Assembly (NCBI GenBank): GCA_029879645.1
Contig: JAOUPX010000021.1
Coordinates: 1 to 33,245 of the forward strand
Length of the DNA stretch: 33,245 nt
Source of the DNA: Nitrospinota bacterium
GTDB lineage: Bacteria > Nitrospinota > Nitrospinia > Nitrospinales > Nitrospinaceae
Direction of reading: 5' to 3'
Shown: positions 7,803-16,001 of the stretch, one piece after another
Numbering within the stretch: position 1 is the stretch's first letter
Layout of the letters: each line of letters starts with the position of its first letter
Program-made: the position numbers and the translations under genes
The notes under the pieces: model-generated
Databases searched by the model: none
Told to the model about the DNA's origin: nothing
What the model saw: the letters and a program-made list of their open reading frames with translations, nothing else

Positions 7803-8900
7803 ATGGAGAGTTGTTCGGTGAATGATCATAGATATCTTGGAAATAAGTTTACAGAGGTCCTGGACGGCAAAATTCTAATAGTCGATGATGAGGAAGCAAA
7901 TGTAAGGCTGTTGGAGCAATTGCTTTACCAAAACGGATTCCGCTCGGTACAATGGACTACAGACTCGCGCAAAGTAGCAGATATTTACAGGAACTTTAAG
8001 CCCGACCTGGTCCTGCTGGACCTTAACATGCCGTATTTGGACGGTGTGGAGGTAATGGAGCAGCTTAAAGAGATAGAAAGTGAAACCTATCCCTCCGTCG
8101 TCGTCATAACTGCAGATAATAATGAACAAACCAAAATCCGCTCCCTGGTTTCCGGCGCGTTGGATTTCGTCGGAAAACCGTTCGATATTCTGGAAATCCT
8201 GGCACGCATCAAAAATATGTTAAATGTCAGGCTTCTGCACAATCAGGTGAATAACCAGAATAAGGTGCTGGATCAAAAGATTCGTGAGAGAACCCAGCAA
8301 TTAGCCGATACCCGGTTGGAAGTGGTCCAACGGTTAGGCCGTGCGGCAGAATACCGGGACAACGAAACGGGTATGCACGTAATTCGAATGAGCCGATATT
8401 CATCAATTTTAGGGAAAGCCCTTGGGTTATCTGAAGATCAATGCGAATTATTATTGCATGCCAGCCCCATGCACGATATTGGAAAAATTGGGATCCCGGA
8501 CAGTATTTTACTCAAGCCGGGAAAACTGGAAGCCGGGGAGTGGGAGACCATGAAAACCCATGCGGAAATAGGGGGGCAAATTTTATCCGGATCCAATTCG
8601 GATTTGATGCAGATGGCCGAAACTATTGCCCGAACACATCATGAAAAATGGGATGGTTCGGGATATCCTTGCGGATTGATTGGTGATAATATTCCGCTTG
8701 AGGGGCGAATTGTAGCCATTTGCGACGTGTTTGATGCGTTGACTTCAGAAAGGCCGTATAAAAAAGAATGGCCGGTTGAGCAGGCTGTCCAGGAATTGGA
8801 AGATAATTCCGGCAGTCACTTTGACCCGGTGTTGGTCAGAAAATTTGTCGAGATTCTTCCAGATATAATTCAGGTTAAGGAGCGTTACAGGGATTCTTAG
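7803..8900 (+). CDS. REC-HD-GYP response regulator (RpfG-type c-di-GMP phosphodiesterase)
   Basis: A 365-aa cytoplasmic protein. REC (residues 21-140; phosphoacceptor Asp73 in LLDLNMP, Lys125 in GKPF), a coiled-coil linker (140-170), and an HD-GYP domain (about 170-355) with the catalytic pair His224/Asp225, the KIGIPD motif and the signature [11 protein letters not shown] (279-289). The core residues are complete, so it should hydrolyse c-di-GMP when its receiver is phosphorylated. A CAGGAG ribosome site precedes ATG 7803. The REC and linker are clearly related to those of the two REC-kinases at 1773 and 3555, so one of those or the hybrid kinases may be its phosphodonor. It probably lies in the same sigma-54-driven unit as the PAS protein before it. 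Confidence 0.94.
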   Translation: MESCSVNDHRYLGNKFTEVLDGKILIVDDEEANVRLLEQLLYQNGFRSVQWTTDSRKVADIYRNFKPDLVLLDLNMPYLDGVEVMEQLKEIESETYPSVVVITADNNEQTKIRSLVSGALDFVGKPFDILEILARIKNMLNVRLLHNQVNNQNKVLDQKIRERTQQLADTRLEVVQRLGRAAEYRDNETGMHVIRMSRYSSILGKALGLSEDQCELLLHASPMHDIGKIGIPDSILLKPGKLEAGEWETMKTHAEIGGQILSGSNSDLMQMAETIARTHHEKWDGSGYPCGLIGDNIPLEGRIVAICDVFDALTSERPYKKEWPVEQAVQELEDNSGSHFDPVLVRKFVEILPDIIQVKERYRDS

Positions 8901-9158
8901 AAAAAAAAGAGCCAGGCAGAAAACGATTCAAGGGGCAATGGGCTCGTCAATATATTAGGGTAAAGTTTTGGATATTGGGCTCTGGGATTGAATGGGTCCA
9001 TTGATAGAAAATTAAGAGAAGGATCAGGTTTAATTGGATCAGTAGCTTCTATCAGTCGGTGCGGATTCGTCTTTCAGAATATTTTTAAATTAATTGAGTG
9101 AACAGTCAACCACGTATTAATAATAAGCGTGCTTTGGGTTCTATAGGTGGGAGGAGAA

Positions 9159-10106
9159 ATGACTAGAGTTGAAGACCGGGGATTAAGAATTCTTATCGCG
9201 GATGATATTCCCGCGAATCTCGATGTACTTAGACGCATACTGGAAAGAGAGGGGTATAATATATATGTTGCTCCAAACGGGAAGGTTTTGATGGATCTTG
9301 CCTTTCGAGCTAAGCCTGATTTGATATTGCTGGATATCATGATGCCAGACTTGAATAGTTTGGATGCCTGCAGAAACCTTAAACAAAATCCCAGTACCAG
9401 GAATATTCCAGTTATTTTCGTTTCCGCCAAAAGTGATGGCGAGGAAATCGAAGAATCATTTTCCGCCGGTGCTGCCGACTTTATTCATAAACCGTTCAAA
9501 CAGACGGAAGTTTTAGCGCGGGTTAAAAACCAGTTGGAAATGAGAAAGCTGGAAAGGCGAAACTCTCAATTAGTTCGGGAACTGGAAAGCGTTGCCAACG
9601 CCCATACTCGGAATGGATTGGCTGATGCTAAATTTATTCATGATTTTATCCGGTGGGAAGCTTTCCGATACCAACGACAAAAAGTCCCCTTTTCAATCAT
9701 CCTGGCCAGCGTTGAACTGGGAGATCAATTAAAAGGGGAGGTTAAAGAAAAGGAATGGGATCAGTTAACTCAGAAAATAGGAGCGTTTTTCAGGAAAAAC
9801 TCTCGTAAGCTGGACTGCGCCGGTTTATGGGAGGGGGGAGAACGATTTTTAATCCTGTTACCCGGGACCGAACTGAAGGGGGCCATAATCCTGGCTCGAA
9901 AATTTGCGGAGTTGTTACCACATAATCCAATTACCCTGAATGGCAGGCAAATTCCTTTATTGATGAGTTTTGGAGTCAATGAATTCAAGCCGACCGAAAA
10001 AGAAATCGACAGCGCCATTTTGCAAATGATTCATGAGGCGGATACGTACCTGGGAAAGGCGCAGGACAAGAAAACAGAAAAAATAGCTGCGCCTATGGTA
10101 TTTTAA
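9159..10106 (+). CDS. REC protein with degenerate GGDEF domain
   Basis: A 315-aa protein. ATG 9159 is preferred over an upstream GTG (9147) because GGAGGAG lies just before it. N-terminal REC (about 9-130; phosphoacceptor Asp59 in LLDIMMP, Lys111 in HKPF), a short coiled coil, then a GGDEF-like fold (about 150-305). The signature reads GGERF (226-230) with an extra residue after the preceding Trp. The conserved second acidic residue is Arg, the DxLT motif is absent, and the metal-binding DxDxFK segment is replaced by SVELGDQLK. Cyclase activity is therefore unlikely, and the domain may bind a nucleotide or partner instead. The REC is most like that of the kinase at 13146. It lies between the HD-GYP gene and the large hybrid kinase, which suggests a role in the same c-di-GMP circuit. 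Confidence 0.85.
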   Translation: MTRVEDRGLRILIADDIPANLDVLRRILEREGYNIYVAPNGKVLMDLAFRAKPDLILLDIMMPDLNSLDACRNLKQNPSTRNIPVIFVSAKSDGEEIEESFSAGAADFIHKPFKQTEVLARVKNQLEMRKLERRNSQLVRELESVANAHTRNGLADAKFIHDFIRWEAFRYQRQKVPFSIILASVELGDQLKGEVKEKEWDQLTQKIGAFFRKNSRKLDCAGLWEGGERFLILLPGTELKGAIILARKFAELLPHNPITLNGRQIPLLMSFGVNEFKPTEKEIDSAILQMIHEADTYLGKAQDKKTEKIAAPMVF

Positions 10107-10173
10107 ATTATTCCTAACACGCCTTGACGACGGATAATTTTTAATGTTAGATTTTCAGTCTATTTCTTGATCG

Positions 10174-13089
10174 TTGCCTGTAGAAGGGGTGATTTTACGT
10201 GTTCTGGTTTGGTTAAAAATGTCCGTTTCATATTATTTGGAAAAATCAATTAGCCCCTTTTGGTATCAACTAGTCCAGTTGACAAATTCCCTGCCTTTGG
10301 TTTTGGAGCAGTCGTCCACTAATGGACTTCCAGATACCTGGTCTACTCTGGAAGCCGTTTTGATTTTTACATTCCTTCCTTTTTGGATTATTTCCCTTTT
10401 TATCTGGTGGTTCTTCTTTCGAAATCCCAAAGCTAGCGGGACTGAAAGGAGTACAAACTCAGAGGGTTCCCCTGATAATGATCCATCATCCCAATCCATG
10501 GGAAAAGACTTAACTGTAGACCAAATTAAGCTTCAGTCTTTGCTGGATTCAATGCTTGATGGAGTGATAACTATTGACGAAAAGGGTACCATCCTGGCGT
10601 TTAATTTGGCGGCGGAACGGATTTTTGGTTATGGGTCGGGAGAGGTGATCGGTCAAAACATTAACGGGCTCATGCCGGAACCCTATGCTTCGCAACATGA
10701 TGATTATTTGAAAAACTATAAAAATACCGGAAAGGCTCAAATTATTGGCATTGGCAGGAAGGTGAAGGGTTTGAGGAAAGATGGGGGCATCTTTCCGATT
10801 CATCTGGGAGTCAGTGAAATAATTGAAGGAGGCCGGCGGTTATATGTCGGTTTGATTCGGGATTTATCGGAGATTCAAGAAGCTTTGAATAAACAGGAAT
10901 ACCTTGCTTCGATTATCGAGGGAACCCGGGACGCTGTTATTAGTATGGATTTAGAGGGAGTTATCACCAGTTGGAATTTGTCCGCAGAAAAGATGTATGG
11001 TTATACCGTAGCTGAAATGATAGGTCAGTCCATCACCACGATGATTTCGCACGCAAATGAAAAAGAGACCACAGATATTTTACGAAAACTTCATAAGGGG
11101 CAATCCATCGAACCTTATGAGACTCAGCATATGTGTAAAGACGGCAGTACTGTTTATGTATCGTTGACGATTTCTCCAATTCTTGATGATGCTGGATGTG
11201 TTATTGGAGCATCGATGATTGCGCGGGATATCACAACAAAAAAAACTGCGGAACAGACTCTGGAAAATGAGCGTCAGGCGAAAGAAGAGCTGTCTAAAAG
11301 GTACCAATCAATACTGAATGCCGCTGGTGATGGTATTTACGGTTTGGATTTAAAAGGAATTACCACATTCTGCAATCCCGCCGGAGCCAGGATGCTGGGA
11401 TATACGGTTGAGGAATTGGTAGGAAAATCCCAGCACCAGTTGATTCACCATACCAGGCCAGACGGTACCCCCTATCCACAGAGAGAATGTCCAATATACT
11501 TTGCTCTTAAAGACGGAAAGGTGCATTATGCCAGCAATGAAGTATTCTGGCGTAAAGATGAGGCCCCACTTCCCGTAGAGTATTTCTCAACACCCATAAT
11601 GGAAAACGGAACCATTACCGGTGCTGTGGTGACCTTTCGGGATATTTCCCGCAGAATAAAGGCAGAGCGGGAAATTGAAGAATCCCGGCTGGCAGAAAAG
11701 ACCGCCAACCGGGCAAAAGGAGTTTTCCTGGCAAATATGAGTCATGAAATTCGCACTCCCATGAATGCCATTCTCGGATATGCCCAACTCCTGGCGCTAG
11801 ACCCTAATTTAAATGATGACCAGAGAGATAACATAAAAAAGATTCTGACAGGGGGAGATCATCTTCTGGCATTGATAAACGATATCCTGGATTTTTCCAA
11901 AATCGAAGCGGGGAGGATGGAGTTGAACCCTGTAGATTTTGACTTGAAGCAGTTTATTGATCGCTTGTCTCCATTGGTCCAGGGACGTTGTCACCAAAAA
12001 AATCTTTCGTGGAGCATAGAGGGAATACCTGACGAGCAGACTCATGTGTATGCCGACGAAACCAAACTGCGGCAGATTTTACTTAATTTGCTGGGCAATG
12101 CAGTCAAGTTTACCCGCGAAGGGGGAGTTATCTTGAAGATCATTGTCTTGCCGGAGGGAAATTACACCTTTGAGGTGATAGATTCCGGTATTGGTATTCC
12201 AGAAAGTAGTATAGAGAAAATTTTTGAAGTGTTTGATCGCGGGTCCTTTACCGTGGAAGAAGGAGGAACCGGACTGGGATTGGCAATTTCCCTGAATCTG
12301 GTAAAAATAATGGGCGGGACTCTTTCGGTCAAGTCGACTCCTGGAAAGGGATCCTGCTTTTCTTTTACTTTGAAGCTTCCCCCATCGGATGAACGGATAA
12401 TTGAAGAACCAGTGGGCTCTCGAGAAATCATTGGTTTGGCGCCTGGATACAATTTATGTGCGGTGGTGGTGGACGATATTAAAGAAAACAGGGAAGTACT
12501 CACACAGATATTGGAGAGAATCGGCGCTGAGGTATTTTGTGGTAACAACGGATATGAAGGAATTGAGCTGGTAGAGCGATACGTCCCACAGATTGTTTTC
12601 ATGGATTTACGCATGCCCAATATGGGAGGTGTGGAGGCAATCAGGAGTATCCGGGAGAAATTCAATAGCCAGCAAATGAAAATAATTGTTGTCACCGCTT
12701 CGGTGTTTGAGCATCAGGCACAGGAGGCCTTTAATGCGGGAGGGGATGGTTTTATCTCCAAGCCATTTCAAATCAATCAAATATACGATGCTCTTGATGA
12801 ATTTCTCCAATTGGAATTTGTTTATTCCCAGAACCCCAGGGAACCCAAAAAGGATATGGGGCTGGAAGGTTTGGATTTGTCCGAAATTAAACTGGAACTT
12901 GGACTGTTCTCCCGTCTTAAAAATGCAGCTGACTTGTATAGCATTACCGATCTTGCTCAGGCATTAGATGAATTGGCATCGCTGGGTGGGGATGAAAAAC
13001 AGTTGGCTCAATATTTGAGAAACCTTGGGAAGTCATTTGATATGATAGAAATCTCAAAAATTCTGGATAAGATTACCCCCAGTAAGTAG
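10174..13089 (+). CDS. Membrane-anchored PAS-PAS-PAS hybrid histidine kinase with REC
   Basis: A protein of up to 971 aa. The start is unclear: TTG 10174, GTG 10189 and ATG 10219 are all possible, and none has a strong ribosome site. One membrane segment (about 61-82), then three PAS domains (about 115-235, 245-360, 375-495), HisKA with MSHEIRTPMN (His524), HATPase (about 625-735; Asn638/Asn642, DSGIGI, GTGLGL) and REC (about 760-885; phosphoacceptor Asp811 in FMDLRMP). The roughly 85-residue helical tail has no HPt-like histidine motif. With a single helix and no periplasmic domain, sensing is probably through the PAS domains. The third PAS resembles that of the hybrid kinase at the left edge. 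The downstream REC-kinase begins 36 to 57 bases later, so the two may be co-transcribed. Confidence 0.93.
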   Translation: MPVEGVILRVLVWLKMSVSYYLEKSISPFWYQLVQLTNSLPLVLEQSSTNGLPDTWSTLEAVLIFTFLPFWIISLFIWWFFFRNPKASGTERSTNSEGSPDNDPSSQSMGKDLTVDQIKLQSLLDSMLDGVITIDEKGTILAFNLAAERIFGYGSGEVIGQNINGLMPEPYASQHDDYLKNYKNTGKAQIIGIGRKVKGLRKDGGIFPIHLGVSEIIEGGRRLYVGLIRDLSEIQEALNKQEYLASIIEGTRDAVISMDLEGVITSWNLSAEKMYGYTVAEMIGQSITTMISHANEKETTDILRKLHKGQSIEPYETQHMCKDGSTVYVSLTISPILDDAGCVIGASMIARDITTKKTAEQTLENERQAKEELSKRYQSILNAAGDGIYGLDLKGITTFCNPAGARMLGYTVEELVGKSQHQLIHHTRPDGTPYPQRECPIYFALKDGKVHYASNEVFWRKDEAPLPVEYFSTPIMENGTITGAVVTFRDISRRIKAEREIEESRLAEKTANRAKGVFLANMSHEIRTPMNAILGYAQLLALDPNLNDDQRDNIKKILTGGDHLLALINDILDFSKIEAGRMELNPVDFDLKQFIDRLSPLVQGRCHQKNLSWSIEGIPDEQTHVYADETKLRQILLNLLGNAVKFTREGGVILKIIVLPEGNYTFEVIDSGIGIPESSIEKIFEVFDRGSFTVEEGGTGLGLAISLNLVKIMGGTLSVKSTPGKGSCFSFTLKLPPSDERIIEEPVGSREIIGLAPGYNLCAVVVDDIKENREVLTQILERIGAEVFCGNNGYEGIELVERYVPQIVFMDLRMPNMGGVEAIRSIREKFNSQQMKIIVVTASVFEHQAQEAFNAGGDGFISKPFQINQIYDALDEFLQLEFVYSQNPREPKKDMGLEGLDLSEIKLELGLFSRLKNAADLYSITDLAQALDELASLGGDEKQLAQYLRNLGKSFDMIEISKILDKITPSK

Positions 13090-13145
13090 AAAATCAAAAA
13101 GCAAAATCAATTTCCTTTGAAGGATTGTTCTCAAAAAAATCTCCT

Positions 13146-14288
13146 ATGTCAAAATCTCTTTTTGGAAATGAGAAAGTTAAAATCCTGATTGCCGATGATA
13201 CCCCGGCCAATATTGACGTGTTGCAGAAAACTCTGGAGCCCGAAGGGTATTCCCTCTCTGTTGTGACGGATGGGAAGATGGTCCTTGAAATTATTCCGCG
13301 GCTGAATCCCGATCTGATCCTGCTGGATATCATGATGCCTGAAATGAACGGTTATGAGGCCTGCCAAGCTATCAAAGAGAATGAGGAGACCCGAGATATT
13401 CCCGTCATATTCATATCGGCAAAAAGCGAGGTGGAAGATATTGTGGAAGGGTTTCGCGCGGGTGGGGTTGATTACCTGACCAAGCCTATTCGCAGAGAGG
13501 AAGTTCTCGCGCGGGTAAAAACCCATTTGCAGTTAAGCCGCTTGAAAAAACTGCAGGAAAAGCGAATCAGGGAGTTGGAGTTACAGAATGAGAAGTTGGA
13601 GGAATTGGACCGCATTAAAAATACGTTTCTGGGAACCGCCATGCACGATCTGCGCAACCCCCTGGCCTCCATCCGCGGATTTACAGATCTTTTCCTGATG
13701 GGCAAGGATTCTTTTACCGATGATGAGAAGACGGAGTTTATGGAGATCATCCATCAAACCAGTCAGGATCTTTTGAGCCTGGTAAACGATCTTCTGGATA
13801 TTTCGGTGTTTGAAAGCGGTCAGTTAAGCCTTAAACTGGTTTCCGGAAACCTGAACCCTTTAATCCAAAAGAAGATTCAAATGAGCCAGATCGCTTTGGA
13901 TCAGAAAAATATCAAAGTTGAGGCATTGCTGGATGAAGTCCCTGATTTTACATATGATTCGAACCGGATAGGCCAGGTTATCGATAATCTCCTCAGTAAT
14001 GCCATTAAATTCTCCCAACCTGGGACGTCTGTCCAAGTGGGATTGTTGAGCAATAAGAAGAGTCTGGAGTTCTATATCAGGGACCAGGGACCGGGCATTT
14101 CCCCAAAAGACCTCCCACGATTGTTTACCGCTTTCCCAAAAATTAATAACCAGCCCACCGGTGGCGAGAAAAGTACTGGATTGGGTTTGTCTATCGTCAA
14201 AAAGATTGTGGATGCACACTCGGGAACGATTCATGTGGAAAGCGAGGTCGGGCAGGGAGCGACGTTTCATGTTCGATTGCCCCGATAA
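13146..14288 (+). CDS. REC-histidine kinase
   Basis: A 380-aa soluble kinase. ATG 13146 is used here. TTG 13125 would add seven residues but is directly abutted by its AGGA, with no spacing. REC (about 10-130; phosphoacceptor Asp61 in LLDIMMP), a coiled-coil linker, HisKA with AMHDLRNPLAS (His167), and HATPase (about 265-378; Asn-box DNLLSNAIKF, DQGPGIS, STGLGLS). It is the last gene of the + strand signalling block and converges on the NuoM-like gene of the opposite strand. The REC is a close relative of the one in the degenerate GGDEF protein at 9159 (both have ILIADD-PAN-DVL and LLDIMMP segments), which points to local duplication and domain swapping. Signal and partner are unknown. Confidence 0.92.
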   Translation: MSKSLFGNEKVKILIADDTPANIDVLQKTLEPEGYSLSVVTDGKMVLEIIPRLNPDLILLDIMMPEMNGYEACQAIKENEETRDIPVIFISAKSEVEDIVEGFRAGGVDYLTKPIRREEVLARVKTHLQLSRLKKLQEKRIRELELQNEKLEELDRIKNTFLGTAMHDLRNPLASIRGFTDLFLMGKDSFTDDEKTEFMEIIHQTSQDLLSLVNDLLDISVFESGQLSLKLVSGNLNPLIQKKIQMSQIALDQKNIKVEALLDEVPDFTYDSNRIGQVIDNLLSNAIKFSQPGTSVQVGLLSNKKSLEFYIRDQGPGISPKDLPRLFTAFPKINNQPTGGEKSTGLGLSIVKKIVDAHSGTIHVESEVGQGATFHVRLPR

Positions 14289-14339
14289 TTTGGGAAAGGG
14301 ATGTGGCAGGAGACTCGTTAAAACAGGAGGAAACCCTTC

Positions 14340-14399
14340 ATGGAAATAATACCTGCCATGCTTTTCCCCTCCATTATCGTTAGCTCTTCGGTTTTGTAG
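14340..14399 (+). CDS. Possible 19-aa hydrophobic peptide
   Basis: ATG 14340 is preceded by a very good ribosome site (ACAGGAGG, nine bases away) and opens a 19-codon frame, MEIIPAMLFPSIIVSSSVL, mostly hydrophobic. It lies in the gap between the convergent kinase and NuoM-like genes. The length is too short for statistics, and the ribosome site is the only real evidence. Confidence 0.2.
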   Translation: MEIIPAMLFPSIIVSSSVL

Positions 14400-14455
14400 C
14401 GGAGTAGTTTTTTCGTTAACTTCTTTCCGGGGGTCAGATAGGAATAAAAGTCTAT

Positions 14456-15964
14456 TTAGGGCTTAGGCTGGAGCGGAGAAATCCCAGCGCCTTTCAGCTC
14501 TGTTGCTTGTTCGATAACATGAATCACACTCGCATCCATCATTTCCATCAGAGGTCCGGGATACAACCCGATGCATAATACGATGACAGCCAGGGGGATC
14601 AGTGTAGCCAATTCTCGCTTTGATAGATCTGGGAGCACTTTGGCGGCCTCCGTTCTTGCCTCTCCCAAAGCCACCCTTTGGAGCATCCACAGCATATATG
14701 CGGCGGCTAAAACGATACCGACCATAGAGATTAGAACCATGGCAAAATTAATGTAGGAAGTTCCCACCAGGACCAAAAATTCTCCAATGAAATTACAGGT
14801 GCCTGGCAGCCCAAATGCTGCGACCGAAAACAAAAAGAATAATCCAACAAATCTGGGCATGGGTTTATGCAAGCCACCGTAGGCGGTAATTTCTCGACTG
14901 TGAGTGCGCTCGTACAATAGTCCAACAGCAATAAATAAGGCTGCTGTCGTAATGCCGTGATTAAACATTTGCAAAACGGCTCCCTGAATACCCTGGCTAT
15001 TGAATACAAAAATTCCGAGAGTAACAAAACCCATGTGGGAAACCGAAGAGTAGGCCACGAGCTTTTTGAGATCTGACTGCGCCAGAGCCAGATATCCCCC
15101 ATAAATAATGGCTAAAACCGATAACCACAAAATATAGGGTGCGAAATTAGCCGAAGCCTCTGGAAACATCGGCAAACAAAAACGCAAAAATCCATATCCA
15201 CCCATTTTCAACAAAACCCCGGCGAGAATCACACTGCCAGCCGTAGGAGCTTCTGAGTGCGCGTCAGGGAGCCACGAATGAAAAGGAACCATTGGCATTT
15301 TTATGGCAAAAGCCAGGAAGAACGCCAGGAAGAACCAAAATTGCTGGTTGGAAGAATAATTTTGTTCGGTTAACACCAACAGATCATAGGTGTGCCCCCC
15401 ATTAAGATAAATACCCAATATTCCCACCAGTAGCAGTAAACTTCCTGTCAGGCTGTACAAAACGAATTTGAGCCCGGCGGCAATACGGTTCGGTCCTCCC
15501 CATAGAATAATCATGAAATACATGGGAATCATTGTAAGCTCCCATAACATGAAAAAGAGGAAAAGATCCAGGGCGGTAAAGACCACAATCATGGCGCCTT
15601 CAACCAACAAGATCAGAGAGAGGTAGGCTCGTATGCGGGTTTTAATTCCCGTCCACGAGCAAAGAATGCAGAGTGGACAAAGAAGGGCTGTGAGCATCAC
15701 AAGAAGAATACTGATGCCATCAACGCCAACCGCATACTGAATGTTAAACGTGGCCATCCACTCCACGCGCTCCACGAATTGCATGCCTTGCTGGGTGGAA
15801 TCAAAATTTTTCCAGAGTACCAGCGAGAGGACAAACTCCAGCATTGTGATGCCAAAGGCCATCCGTCGAATCCATTCCTCATCCCGTACAAATGCAAGGA
15901 TGACGATCCCTAAAAAAGGAACGGCAACCATCCAGGTAATCAGATGATCCATCAGTATAGCCAT
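14456..15964 (-). CDS. NuoM-like proton-translocating antiporter subunit
   Basis: A 502-aa polytopic membrane protein of the Proton_antipo_M family, most like NuoM of complex I. The expected channel residues are present: Glu142 in MLWELTMIP, Lys222 in AIKMPMVPFHSWLPDAHSEAP, Lys253 in VLLKMGGYG, and the LKKLVAYSSVSHMG motif. The start ATG follows AGGAGG. It is the last gene of the dabA-mrp operon, 37 bases after the NuoL-like gene. None of the complex I redox subunits (NuoB-G, I) or NuoH is nearby, so it is not a normal complex I gene. It probably acts as an additional H+ or Na+ channel subunit in a Mrp/DAB-type membrane complex. A stray member of a second NDH-1 cannot be fully excluded. Confidence 0.9.
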   Translation of the reverse strand: MAILMDHLITWMVAVPFLGIVILAFVRDEEWIRRMAFGITMLEFVLSLVLWKNFDSTQQGMQFVERVEWMATFNIQYAVGVDGISILLVMLTALLCPLCILCSWTGIKTRIRAYLSLILLVEGAMIVVFTALDLFLFFMLWELTMIPMYFMIILWGGPNRIAAGLKFVLYSLTGSLLLLVGILGIYLNGGHTYDLLVLTEQNYSSNQQFWFFLAFFLAFAIKMPMVPFHSWLPDAHSEAPTAGSVILAGVLLKMGGYGFLRFCLPMFPEASANFAPYILWLSVLAIIYGGYLALAQSDLKKLVAYSSVSHMGFVTLGIFVFNSQGIQGAVLQMFNHGITTAALFIAVGLLYERTHSREITAYGGLHKPMPRFVGLFFLFSVAAFGLPGTCNFIGEFLVLVGTSYINFAMVLISMVGIVLAAAYMLWMLQRVALGEARTEAAKVLPDLSKRELATLIPLAVIVLCIGLYPGPLMEMMDASVIHVIEQATELKGAGISPLQPKP

Positions 15965-16001
15965 GTAAGAATCCTCCTGAGAAATGCCGTTCGGGAACTC
16001 A

